NCBI GenBank assembly: GCA_019739215.1
Contig: JAHHDR010000013.1
Span: forward strand, 1-64,000
From: Rhizobium sp.
GTDB lineage: Bacteria; Pseudomonadota; Alphaproteobacteria; Rhizobiales; Rhizobiaceae
Length of the DNA stretch: 64,000 nt
Direction: 5' to 3'
The position numbers and the translations under genes were made by a program. How positions within the stretch are numbered: the stretch's first letter is position 1; every line of letters begins with the position of its first letter. The notes under the pieces are model-generated. The model saw only the letters and a program-made list of their open reading frames with translations. It made no database searches and had not been told where the DNA came from. Below, one piece after another: positions 8,780-16,889 of the stretch.

Positions 8780-10033
8780 CTACTCCGCCACGCCGCAATA
8801 CCGCGCCATGAACGCCGCGAAAGCGACGATCCCGGCGAGATACTCCTCGACGACCACATGTTCCTCGAAGGTGTGGCAGTTCCTGATGTCGCCGGGCGCG
8901 CAATAGACTGCGGGCACCCCGAGACAATTGACGAAAAACGAGGATTCCGACCAGAAGGGGGCTCCCTCGATCACCCCCCTGCCCGGCATGGCCTCCGCGA
9001 CCGCCCGGCACAGCATGTCCACTTCGGGTCGCGCCGGATCGATTTCGGAAGCGGTGCCGCCCAGCGCATGGTCGCGCCCGGCGGGATAGGTGATGTCCAC
9101 GGCAATCTCGGGATCGCCGATGGCGCCGCGCACCACCGCTTCGAGTTCCGCCGCGGCTTCGTCGAGCGGCTCGCCGGGCAGCAGCTTGCGGATCAGCGAC
9201 AGCCGGCAATCCTCCGGCACGGCGATGAAGCCACCGCCGGACAGCGTGGTGATGAGCAGGAAGCCGCGCCCGATCAGGGGATGTTCGGCGCGCGCGCTGA
9301 TGTCGTCGGAATGGGCCCAGAGCGCTGACATGACCCGATGGCTCGCCTTGAGCGCATCGCGCCCCAGTTCCGGCACGCCGAAATAGGCTGACTTGCCAGT
9401 GATGCGGATGTCGGCGATGAAGAAGCCGATCTGGGCCGGATAGACGGAAAGACGCGTCGGCTCGACATAGACGACGAAATCCGGCTTCTCGACTTCGCCC
9501 GCCTCGATGCGACCGGACAGGTCCCTGATGCCGGCCGAGACGCCCGTGCCCTCCTCGCCGCTTTCCTCGTCGCCGACAAAGGCGAAGGCGACGTCCCCCT
9601 TGAGGGTGATACCGGCCCTGTCGAGGAGTGAAAGGGCTGCAAGCGAGGAACAGATCCCGGCCTTGAGGTCGCCGGCACCACGCCCCCATATGCTGCCGTC
9701 GATGAGGGGCGCGCCGAAAGGATCCTCGCGTTCCGTCCCGGCCCAGTGCTCGCGCCAGCCGGCAACATGGACGGTGTCGGTATGACCGATGAACATCAGC
9801 CGCGGGCCGCCGCCGGTGCCCTTGCGTTCGCCCCAGATATTCGGCCGGCCCGGCAGGAACTCGGCCTGGCGGACATTGCCGATCTTGCGGTCCCGCATCT
9901 CCTGATCGAGCAGAGAAACAAAATTGGCCTCGTTGCCGGTGATGCTCTGCCGACCGATGGCGGCCTTGAGCAGCGCGATCGCTGCTTCGGCATCGAGTTC
10001 GGCGCGCAGGCGATGTTCCAGGCTCGTGGTCAT
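8780..10033 (-). CDS. M20 family metallopeptidase/deacylase (ArgE/DapE-like)
   Basis: A di-zinc amidohydrolase of 417 residues. Metal and catalytic motifs are LMFIGHTDTVHVAGW (first His/Asp), SIWGRGAGDLKAG (bridging Asp), VGDEESGEEGTG (Glu base and metal Glu) and NCHTFEEHV near the end (last His). ATG 10033 overlaps the ROK stop by 4 bp (ATGA), so translation is coupled; upstream in-frame sequence is shadow. In this operon it may deacylate or cleave an imported N-acyl or peptidyl compound before the PLP enzyme acts. Substrate unknown. Confidence 0.88.
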   Translation of the reverse strand: MTTSLEHRLRAELDAEAAIALLKAAIGRQSITGNEANFVSLLDQEMRDRKIGNVRQAEFLPGRPNIWGERKGTGGGPRLMFIGHTDTVHVAGWREHWAGTEREDPFGAPLIDGSIWGRGAGDLKAGICSSLAALSLLDRAGITLKGDVAFAFVGDEESGEEGTGVSAGIRDLSGRIEAGEVEKPDFVVYVEPTRLSVYPAQIGFFIADIRITGKSAYFGVPELGRDALKASHRVMSALWAHSDDISARAEHPLIGRGFLLITTLSGGGFIAVPEDCRLSLIRKLLPGEPLDEAAAELEAVVRGAIGDPEIAVDITYPAGRDHALGGTASEIDPARPEVDMLCRAVAEAMPGRGVIEGAPFWSESSFFVNCLGVPAVYCAPGDIRNCHTFEEHVVVEEYLAGIVAFAAFMARYCGVAE

Positions 10034-11286
10034 TTGCCGATCTCCCTGAAGCTGACCGCTTCCGCCGGCGGCAACGACATCCGGCTGTTGGGGGCAACCG
10101 CTCCGAACAGCGCGTTGTGGAGCTGGCCAAGCCCGATGGCCGCCGCGCCGACAATGGCCGCATGCGCACCAAGCGCGCTGGCCTCGATCTGGATCGGGTA
10201 GGGAAAGCACTGCGGCATGAAGGTCTTGACCCTGGAGATCAGTTCCTCCCTGAGGCCGATGGATCCGCCGAGAATGACCTTCTCGGGATTGGCGATGGCG
10301 GCGATCGCCCCGATGCCGCGCGCAAGGTAACGCGCCGTCTCGTCGAGGATTTCCGCCGCGTCCGGATCACCCGAAGCGGCGCGCTCGAAGACGGCTGGCA
10401 CGGTGGCAGCGATGCCAGTGCGCTTTTCGTAGCGCTCCATGATTCCCATCGAGGCAACGACGCGCTCGAAGGCGCCGGACCGCAGCGACTCGGGATCGAA
10501 GGGATCGGCTCCGAACGGAAGGAAGCCGAGCTCCCCCGCGGCATTGCCGGCGCCGCGAACCAGTTGTCCGCCGACCATCAGTCCGCCACCGATGCCGGTG
10601 CCGACGGCGATATAGGCGAGGTTGTCGATACCCTGCCCCTGGCCCAGCCAGTTTTCGCCGATCACGCAGAGATTGACGTCGTTCTCCAGCGACACATCGA
10701 AGCCAAGCGCCGTCTCCAGCGCGGAGCGGACGTCCATTGTGTCGAGACCCGGAATGTTCGGCGCAAGCAGAATGCGTCCGGTTGCCTCCTCCGGCGCTCC
10801 GGGCGCCCCGACGACCGCGATGCGGATTCGCTCGCGCGGAATGCCGTTATGGTCTGCGGCCAGCCAGCAGAGCGAGGCGATCTGCTCAACGACGAATTTT
10901 CCTCCGCGCTTGTCGGTCGGCGCGACCTCCTCGGCGAAAACCTGGCAGGCAAGGTCCGCGATCGCCACCCGCACCTTGGTCCCGCCGAGGTCGACCGCTG
11001 CGATATAGGCGGCATCGGGGATCAGTTCATAGGTGACGGCGGTGCGCCCGATATGGCCGCTGGTGCGCCCGGTTTCCTGCACCCACCCGTCGAGCTCCAG
11101 CTGGCGGACGATCTCGGAAATGGTCTGCTTGGACAGGCCCGTCTGCTTGGCGATCGAAGCACGCGAGATGGGCCCGCTCTGAACGATCGCTTCCATAACG
11201 GCGCGCTGGGAAAACTGGCGGGAGATGCGCAGGGACTCGCTCAAGATCGATTCCTTAATTCGTTCACTTACCGAACTAATCATCAA
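10030..11286 (-). CDS. ROK family transcriptional regulator lacking the zinc motif
   Basis: A 418-residue repressor-like protein, the probable regulator of this ABC operon. The N-terminal winged helix reads SIAKQTGLSKQTISEIVRQLELDGWV; a sugar-kinase-like domain starts at AAVDLGGTKVRVAIAD and has ENDVNLCVIGE and VGTGIGGGL. The usual ROK zinc site (GHxxx...CxCGxxGCxE) is not there: after AGELGF comes PFGADPFDPESLRSGAFE with no Cys or His ligands. ROK regulators normally bind a sugar or sugar phosphate and release the operator; this one has lost the structural zinc. First gene of the minus-strand operon, with 176 bp of noncoding DNA before the next plus-strand gene. Confidence 0.88.
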   Translation of the reverse strand: MMISSVSERIKESILSESLRISRQFSQRAVMEAIVQSGPISRASIAKQTGLSKQTISEIVRQLELDGWVQETGRTSGHIGRTAVTYELIPDAAYIAAVDLGGTKVRVAIADLACQVFAEEVAPTDKRGGKFVVEQIASLCWLAADHNGIPRERIRIAVVGAPGAPEEATGRILLAPNIPGLDTMDVRSALETALGFDVSLENDVNLCVIGENWLGQGQGIDNLAYIAVGTGIGGGLMVGGQLVRGAGNAAGELGFLPFGADPFDPESLRSGAFERVVASMGIMERYEKRTGIAATVPAVFERAASGDPDAAEILDETARYLARGIGAIAAIANPEKVILGGSIGLREELISRVKTFMPQCFPYPIQIEASALGAHAAIVGAAAIGLGQLHNALFGAVAPNSRMSLPPAEAVSFREIGK

Positions 11287-11462
11287 GCCGGCATCTTGTC
11301 AACTCGTTCCGGCAAGCCACGGATCATTCTCGAAACGCGGCTGTGGTCGGCAATCGAGCCGCAACTGCCATCGGGTACGGCCGCTGCAGCCTGCTGCGGT
11401 CACCGCGCATTCGGAACCTGCAGCATCCTTTGGGCGTTGAAACCTATGAACAGGAGATTCCC

Positions 11463-11663
11463 ATGACAGCCCTGACAAGCATGGAACAGGACGAAGACTT
11501 TCCCGACGTCGAGTTTCGGATCGACGGCAATTCGCTTTTCGTCGCGTTCGATGAAACCGTGAAAGCCGTCGACGAAGAGTCGATCGTCAAGGCGCTGGCC
11601 GACGAGCGATTCGACAACAGCAGGATGGCTGTGAAAGTCGTGCGCCGCCACAAGCGCGGCTGA
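11463..11663 (+). CDS. Small acidic hypothetical protein (66 aa)
   Basis: I do not recognise the family. The protein starts MTALTSMEQDEDFPDVEFRI, is acidic in the first half and ends with a basic tail (VVRRHKRG). ATG 11463 follows AGGAGATTCCC with good spacing, which is the main reason to accept it. It lies alone between the divergent ROK operon and the convergent GldA-like gene. No membrane segment or signal peptide is visible. Confidence 0.6.
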   Translation: MTALTSMEQDEDFPDVEFRIDGNSLFVAFDETVKAVDEESIVKALADERFDNSRMAVKVVRRHKRG

Positions 11664-11689
11664 AACAATCCCAATCTAGAAGCGCAGCC

Positions 11690-12781
11690 TCAACCGCGAC
11701 TCTGCGCCAGTCGCTCGACCGTCCTGATAGCGTCGCCGATCGACGCCGCATCGACCGCGAGCGGCAGGTTCTTGAGATGTGGCGCCGTCATGGTCCACGT
11801 GGCAATGTCGCCGATCTCCTCGCCTGTAGGATCCGCCATACCAAGGTCGGCAAGGCTGGTGGCAAGCCCGATGCGTTGATGGAAGCCAACGAGATCGAGA
11901 ATCTCCTCATCCGGGCGCCGTTCGGCCGCAAGCTGCACGAGAACGCCCCATGCGACATGCTGGCCATGGATTGCCGCCTTCGCACCCCGCGCCTTGACCA
12001 GGCCGCGGGTCAGCGAATGCGACAGCGACAGGCCGCCATTCTCGAAGCCCAGACCGCTCATCAGGATAACCGCCTCGACGACAGCTTCGAGCGCCGGGCA
12101 GACCTCTTTCCTCTCCGCTGATCGGAGCGCTTCCTCGGCATGCTGCCGAAGCGTGCGATAACAGGCATCAGCGATCACGATCGCCGTCGTCAGCGGACGT
12201 GTCCCGAACGGCGTGATTCCGCTGCCAGCAAGGCACCCCTCGGCCTCGAACTTCTTGGCGATCGCATCGCCGATACCGGCGCGGAGGAACAGCACGGGCG
12301 CCGCGGCGATCAGTGCCGTGTCGACGATCACGGCCTCCGGGCTGCGAAGCAGGCGGTCCACCGAAATCATGGTATGATCATCGTCATACATCGCGATCGA
12401 GGCACTTGTCGGACTGTCGTTGGAAGCAATGGTCGGCACCGTGATCACGTCGAGCCCGAGCCTGAGCGCCAGGGCCTTCGCCGCATCCAGCGACTTGCCG
12501 CCACCGATGCCGATCACCACACCCGGTGTCGCATCGCCCAGGCTCGCCTGCACGCTCTCGATGGTCCCATAGGTGATCTCCCCGGCGAAGGCGTGAACCT
12601 TCGGGCTCAGTCCCGCTGCTGCCATGATGGTCTCAAGCCGCGCGCCGATCATGTCCAGAACGAACGCATCCGCGATGATGACGGGACCCGTCCCGAACGG
12701 CGCGGCGATCCGCCCGAGTTCGTCGATGGCACCGGAACCCTGGATGTAGCGATGCGGCGCCCCGAAGATGCGGTAGCTCAT
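11690..12781 (-). CDS. GldA-like iron/zinc-containing polyol dehydrogenase
   Basis: An NAD-dependent group III alcohol dehydrogenase of 363 residues, the glycerol dehydrogenase type. The nucleotide-binding stretch is GVVIGIGGGKSLDAAKALA, followed by TVPTIASNDSPTSA. Metal ligands are expected at the D of GDAIAKKFEAE and at the His residues of LSLSHSLTRGL and AIHGQHVAWG. It probably oxidises a polyol or reduces a ketose such as dihydroxyacetone. It is the last gene of the long minus-strand catabolic operon and overlaps the cupin gene by 4 bp. Confidence 0.88.
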   Translation of the reverse strand: MSYRIFGAPHRYIQGSGAIDELGRIAAPFGTGPVIIADAFVLDMIGARLETIMAAAGLSPKVHAFAGEITYGTIESVQASLGDATPGVVIGIGGGKSLDAAKALALRLGLDVITVPTIASNDSPTSASIAMYDDDHTMISVDRLLRSPEAVIVDTALIAAAPVLFLRAGIGDAIAKKFEAEGCLAGSGITPFGTRPLTTAIVIADACYRTLRQHAEEALRSAERKEVCPALEAVVEAVILMSGLGFENGGLSLSHSLTRGLVKARGAKAAIHGQHVAWGVLVQLAAERRPDEEILDLVGFHQRIGLATSLADLGMADPTGEEIGDIATWTMTAPHLKNLPLAVDAASIGDAIRTVERLAQSRG

Positions 12782-13332
12782 CGCGTGATCCTCGCGGCAA
12801 AGTCAGCACCGAGGCCGGTCGCCTCGTAGTGGCGCCGGGCCGTCGCGAGCTTGGTGAAGACATCTTCGTAGCCGAGTGCTGTTCCATCGGGATCGACATA
12901 GACATAGCCGCCGGTAACGTGGAACAGGGTGATCATCTCGGTGACGTCGTCTGGAACCACCAGGGTGTGGGTCTCGCCCGGCGGCTCGAAGGCGTAGCCG
13001 CCGGCCGTCGCCTCCCAGTCATGCTCGAGATAGTGCCAGCGGCCCCTGAGCGTGAAGGCGTGGACCGGACCACTGTGCCTGTGCCGCGACAGAACCCCGG
13101 AATTGCGCACCCGCAGCAGGTTCACATAGTAGCCTTGGCTGACCGAGAGAACCAGCGGCTTGAACCAAACTCCGGGAGCCTGCGGCACCCAGAGATGTTC
13201 GTCAGCATCAAGATCGAGCACGCCGGGCATGAAGATGTCCGGCATCATGCCGAAGGGTTGTGGCTTGCGGTACGGCACCTTGCTCGGGTCCATCCCCAGC
13301 AGCGGTCGAGGGGCATCGTTCATATCGGACAT
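12778..13332 (-). CDS. Cupin-domain protein, ChrR/2,4'-dihydroxyacetophenone dioxygenase-like
   Basis: A 184-residue single-cupin protein. The metal-binding cupin motif 1 reads SRHRHSGPVHAFTLRG and motif 2 falls at FEPPGETHTLVV. An N-terminal segment with QAPGVWFKPLVLSVSQGYYVNLLRV resembles the dihydroxyacetophenone dioxygenase group. In a sugar operon it is more likely an isomerase, or an accessory metal enzyme acting on an oxidised sugar intermediate. It overlaps the next gene (ATGA) and follows the SDR gene by 18 bp. Function not assignable from sequence alone. Confidence 0.75.
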   Translation of the reverse strand: MSDMNDAPRPLLGMDPSKVPYRKPQPFGMMPDIFMPGVLDLDADEHLWVPQAPGVWFKPLVLSVSQGYYVNLLRVRNSGVLSRHRHSGPVHAFTLRGRWHYLEHDWEATAGGYAFEPPGETHTLVVPDDVTEMITLFHVTGGYVYVDPDGTALGYEDVFTKLATARRHYEATGLGADFAARITR

Positions 13333-13350
13333 CGCGGGCCTCCCGGAATT

Positions 13351-14127
13351 TCAATCGAGCGGGAACGCATCGCTCGGCGCGCCCCAGGAACAATAGCCGC
13401 CGTCGACCGGCAGGGTGATGGCAGTGATGAATTTCGCCTTGTCGGAGGCGAGGAACACCATGGCCTCGGCGATATCCTCGGCGAAGCCCAGCGTGCCCAT
13501 CGGCGTGCGGCGGCGGATGCGCTTTTCGTCGATCTTGCCATCGGCAATCAGCTTCTCGGTCAGCGGGGTCAGGATGTAGCCGGGCGCGACAGCGTTGACG
13601 CGGACATTGTGCGGACCCCACTCGCAGCCCAGCACCTGGGTCAGCATGCCGATCCCGGCCTTGGCCGCGGAATAGGCGGTGCGCACCGGCAGCCCCAGCA
13701 ATCCGGCGATCGAATTGAGATTGAGAATGACCCCCGACTTGCGGGCGATCATCGACGGCGCCACCGTCTTCGACATCAGGTAGGTGCCGGTGAGATGGAC
13801 ATCGATGAGACGTTGCCAGTGATCCAGCGTCTGGTCGACCGTCGGGGTGAAATTGTCAGGCATGCCGGCATTGTTGACGAGGATATCGATGCGGCCGAAG
13901 CGGTCGAGCGTCGTCTTGACCATGGCGGCGACCGCCTCCTCGCTGGAGACGTCGCCGCCCACTGCGAAATGCCGCTCGCCCAGTGCGGCGGCGGCCTTTT
14001 TGGCGGCGTCCAGCCTCAGGTCATTGATGACCACGGTCGCGCCCTCGCGCACGAATGCGGTCGCGGTGGCAAGTCCCAACCCGCTCGCGCCGCCGGTGAC
14101 GAGCGCAATCCTGTCCTTGAGAAGCAT
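13351..14127 (-). CDS. Short-chain dehydrogenase/reductase (SDR), probable polyol/ketose oxidoreductase
   Basis: A classical SDR of 258 residues. The cofactor motif is VTGGASGLGLATA, NNAG is present, and the catalytic Ser and Tyr-x3-Lys are in NLNSIAGLLG and TAYSAAKAG. The acidic residue at the end of the second strand (VINDLRLDA) suggests NAD. The C-terminus ends in the frequent VDGGYCSWG pattern. Its position between the transketolase subunits and the cupin suggests it interconverts a polyol and a ketose in the same pathway. Confidence 0.88.
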   Translation of the reverse strand: MLLKDRIALVTGGASGLGLATATAFVREGATVVINDLRLDAAKKAAAALGERHFAVGGDVSSEEAVAAMVKTTLDRFGRIDILVNNAGMPDNFTPTVDQTLDHWQRLIDVHLTGTYLMSKTVAPSMIARKSGVILNLNSIAGLLGLPVRTAYSAAKAGIGMLTQVLGCEWGPHNVRVNAVAPGYILTPLTEKLIADGKIDEKRIRRRTPMGTLGFAEDIAEAMVFLASDKAKFITAITLPVDGGYCSWGAPSDAFPLD

Positions 14128-14136
14128 GCCGACCTC

Positions 14137-15123
14137 CTATTTCGCCTCGACGATCGCCCGGACGAACCGGGGCAGATCGACGCCATATTTCGCCTCGAGA
14201 TATTCCTGCGAGCCGCATTCGAAGAAGGAGTCGTCGAGCCCGATCTTGATCACGGGCTTGACGATGCCGGCCTCGTAAAGCGCCTCGACGACCAGCGTCG
14301 CCAATCCGCCCGTGGTCTTGTGGTTTTCCGCGATGACGAGCCGATCGAAGCGGCTGGCGAAGTCCAGCACGCCCTTCCTGTCGAAGGGCTTGATGGTGCC
14401 GACATGAAGCACGCCGGCATCGACGCCCTCGGCCTGGCCGGCCCTGGCCGCATCCAGCGCGCGCGCCGTCATGTAGCCGGTCGAGATGATCCCGACATCG
14501 CGGCCGGGCCGGAGAACCTTGGCCTTTCCCACCTCGAAGCGATAGTCCTCGCCGAGTTCCACCGGCACCTTGCCGCGCAGATTGCGGACATAGACCGTGC
14601 CGGGAATATCCGCCACGGCGCGGACAACCTGCTTGAGTTCGGTGGCATCACAGGGATCGATGACGGTCAGGTCGGCGATGCCGCGCATCATGTTGAGATC
14701 TTCGGTCGCCTGGTGCGTTGCGCCATAGCCGTTCACCAGGCCGGGCATGCCGGCGAAGATCTTCACATTGGCCGTGGAATGGGCGCAGGCGATCGCCACG
14801 AAATCATAGGCGCGGCGGCTGATGAACACCGAATAGGTGGTGCAATAGGCAATCTTGCCGGTCTTGGCCAGACCCGCCGCCATCATGATCAGGTTCTGCT
14901 CGGCGACGCCCACGTTGAAGAAGCGCTCCGGATGCGCATCGCGAAACGGCAGGATGTCGCTGTAGCGGCCCATGTCGGCGGTCAGGCCGACGATTTCGGG
15001 GCGTTCTCTCGCCAGCGCGGCAAGCGTGTGGCCGAAAGGGGCAATCTCCGTCACCTTGCCGGCGACGTCGACGATCTCGCCCATGCCGCGCGTGCGGTTG
15101 CCGATGGTTTCTGCCTCAGCCAT
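14137..15123 (-). CDS. Transketolase C-terminal subunit (split transketolase)
   Basis: A 328-residue protein with the pyrimidine-binding and C-terminal domains of transketolase. It shows FFNVGVAEQNLIMMAAGLA, holding the catalytic Glu that activates thiamine diphosphate, and YCTTYSVFISRRAYDFV. The C-terminal domain includes VLHVGTIKPFDRK and VIAENHKTTGGLATLV. It pairs with the adjacent N-terminal subunit gene, which it overlaps by 8 bp. Split transketolases of this size occur in dedicated sugar operons; one I recall is the apulose-4-phosphate transketolase of apiose catabolism. Confidence 0.9.
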   Translation of the reverse strand: MAEAETIGNRTRGMGEIVDVAGKVTEIAPFGHTLAALARERPEIVGLTADMGRYSDILPFRDAHPERFFNVGVAEQNLIMMAAGLAKTGKIAYCTTYSVFISRRAYDFVAIACAHSTANVKIFAGMPGLVNGYGATHQATEDLNMMRGIADLTVIDPCDATELKQVVRAVADIPGTVYVRNLRGKVPVELGEDYRFEVGKAKVLRPGRDVGIISTGYMTARALDAARAGQAEGVDAGVLHVGTIKPFDRKGVLDFASRFDRLVIAENHKTTGGLATLVVEALYEAGIVKPVIKIGLDDSFFECGSQEYLEAKYGVDLPRFVRAIVEAK

Positions 15124-15958
15124 TTTCTCTCTCCAGTTCCGCGGTCAGCGCCGTCCATTCGGAATTGTCGATCCGGACGAAATGGGCCCGATCGCGCGCC
15201 ATGATGGTGGGAATGCCGAAGCCCGGAATCGTGCGCTGGACGATGCATTTGGGCTTGCCGTTTGGCGCGCGCAGTTTTGCCAGCGCGTCGGTCAGGGCTT
15301 CGACGCTGTTGCCGTCGACCTCGATCGTCTCGAAGCCGAAAGCGGTCATCTTGTCGGCCACCGGCTCGATCTTGACGGTCACCACGCCATCGGCCTGGAT
15401 GCCGTTGCAGTCGATGATGACCACCAGGTTGTCGCAGTTGAAGGTGGCGGCGCCCATGGCCGCTTCCCAGGTCGAACCTTCCTGCAATTCCCCGTCGGAG
15501 AATTCGCAGAAGACGCGCGCCGAGGAGCCATCGAGCTTCAGTCCCAGCGCCATGCCGACCGCCTGGCCCAGTCCGTGGCCGAGCGATCCGCCGACGATCT
15601 CCACGCCGGGGATGTCGTCGAACGTGCTCATCGGCAGCCGCGAGCCGTTGAGCCCGTAGGTCACCAGTTCCTCGTCCTGCAATGTTCCGGCTTCCGCGAG
15701 AACCGCATACATGGCGATCGAATAGTGCCCCGTGGACAGGACGAAGCGATCGCGCTCCTTCCAGTCCGGGTTGGTCGGATCGTAGCGCATCTCGTGAAAA
15801 TAGAGCGTGGCCAGGCAATCGGCCATGGCCAGCCCCTGGGCGATGTAGCCCTCACCCTTGCCGCTCGCCATGCGCATCATCTTGCGGCGCAGATTGAGTG
15901 CGCGGCCCTTGATGGCCGGCAGGTCCGGGGAGGATGGTGGGTGATTGAGAACAGCCAT
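15116..15958 (-). CDS. Transketolase N-terminal subunit (split transketolase)
   Basis: A 280-residue protein with the thiamine-diphosphate/Mg binding domain. The segment EFSDGELQEGSTWEAAM continues to CDNLVVIIDCNGIQADG, matching the GDG-x(25-30)-N motif, except that the first Gly is Ser (SDG). The region GSLGHGLGQAVGMALGLKLD is also typical. ATG 15958 precedes MAVLNHPPSS. Together with the C-terminal subunit it should transfer a two-carbon unit from a ketose phosphate to an aldose phosphate. The S-for-G change is conservative and may still permit cofactor binding. Confidence 0.9.
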   Translation of the reverse strand: MAVLNHPPSSPDLPAIKGRALNLRRKMMRMASGKGEGYIAQGLAMADCLATLYFHEMRYDPTNPDWKERDRFVLSTGHYSIAMYAVLAEAGTLQDEELVTYGLNGSRLPMSTFDDIPGVEIVGGSLGHGLGQAVGMALGLKLDGSSARVFCEFSDGELQEGSTWEAAMGAATFNCDNLVVIIDCNGIQADGVVTVKIEPVADKMTAFGFETIEVDGNSVEALTDALAKLRAPNGKPKCIVQRTIPGFGIPTIMARDRAHFVRIDNSEWTALTAELERENG

Positions 15959-15977
15959 GCGATCGCTTCCTTATGCG

Positions 15978-16889
15978 CTAGTTCAGGACGAGGCCGGGCC
16001 GGGCCCAATCCATCGAGACGAGCCTCCCGGAACCGGACAGGGTAACAAAGGCGGTCTTCATGCCGGTGCCGCCGAAGCAGAGGTTGGTGGTATAGGGATC
16101 CGGCGTGCGGATGCGCTCGACCTCTTCACCCGACGGTGAGACGACGACGATGCCGCCGAAGCGCAGGGTTGCGATGGCGATGTTGCCGGAGGCCTCGACC
16201 GCCAGCGAATCGTAGCGCTGGAAGCCAGCAAGACCTGCGGCCAGATCACCGCCGGTGGGCGACGGCCAGTCGGGTTTGGCAAGCTGTCCGGGAGTCTCGA
16301 TCCGCCAGGACCACAGCCGTCCCGACGATGTTTCGGCGACATAGAGGATGCTGCCGTCGGGCGACAGACCAATGCCGTTCGGCCCGGTCAGGGGATAGGC
16401 CACCTCACGGATCAGGCTGCCGTCGGTCTTGGCGTAATAGACCGCGCCATGATCCGTCTTGCGCCCGTGGCGATGGCCATGGTCGGTGAAATAGAAGCCG
16501 CCATGGCGATCGAAGACGATGTCGTTGGGGGCGGACAACAGCACGTCGTCGCAGCGGTCATACATCCGCTCCACCTTGCCGGTCTCCGCGTCGACCCGCT
16601 CGATGCGGCCGCCGGAATTGTCGTCGGACCTGCCGATCGGTCGCAAGCCCTGATCGGTCCGGCCCCAGCTGAAGCCGCCATTGTTGCAGACGTAGAGATT
16701 GCCGTCGGGGCCGAGCGCCAATCCGTTGGGGCCGCCCCCGGTGCTGGCAAGCATCGACTTGCGGCCATCCATGCCGATGCGCGTGATCTGACCATTCGCG
16801 ATCTCGCCCAGGACTATGGAACCGTCCGGCATCAGAACCGGCCCCTCGGGGAAGGCAAGTCCGTCGGCAATTTCGATGAAATCCGTCAT
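15978..16889 (-). CDS. SMP-30/gluconolactonase/LRE family lactonase
   Basis: A 303-residue beta-propeller hydrolase. The N-terminal metal Glu lies in GLAFPEGPVLMPDGS; GGGPNGLALGPDGNLYVCNNGG and LLSAPNDIVFDRHGGFYFTDHG hold the usual Asn/Asp metal ligands, as does GPNGIGLSPDGSILYVAE. It hydrolyses sugar lactones in related pathways. It is 19 bp after the preceding transketolase gene and overlaps the HAD gene by 4 bp, so it belongs to the same operon. Its presence suggests that an aldonolactone is formed in or enters the pathway. Confidence 0.9.
   Translation of the reverse strand: MTDFIEIADGLAFPEGPVLMPDGSIVLGEIANGQITRIGMDGRKSMLASTGGGPNGLALGPDGNLYVCNNGGFSWGRTDQGLRPIGRSDDNSGGRIERVDAETGKVERMYDRCDDVLLSAPNDIVFDRHGGFYFTDHGHRHGRKTDHGAVYYAKTDGSLIREVAYPLTGPNGIGLSPDGSILYVAETSSGRLWSWRIETPGQLAKPDWPSPTGGDLAAGLAGFQRYDSLAVEASGNIAIATLRFGGIVVVSPSGEEVERIRTPDPYTTNLCFGGTGMKTAFVTLSGSGRLVSMDWARPGLVLN

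Noticed and set aside
7019..9328. 769-codon plus-strand ORF
   Set aside because: It is antisense to the permease, binding-protein and M20 genes, has arginine-, glycine- and histidine-rich sequence without any domain, and arises from high-GC codon bias.
8184..10172. 662-codon minus-strand ORF out of phase with the M20 gene
   Set aside because: Arg-rich low-complexity translation in the wrong frame of the M20 and binding-protein genes.
12829..15204. 791-codon plus-strand ORF
   Set aside because: Shadow of the cupin, SDR and transketolase genes on the other strand; no recognisable motif.
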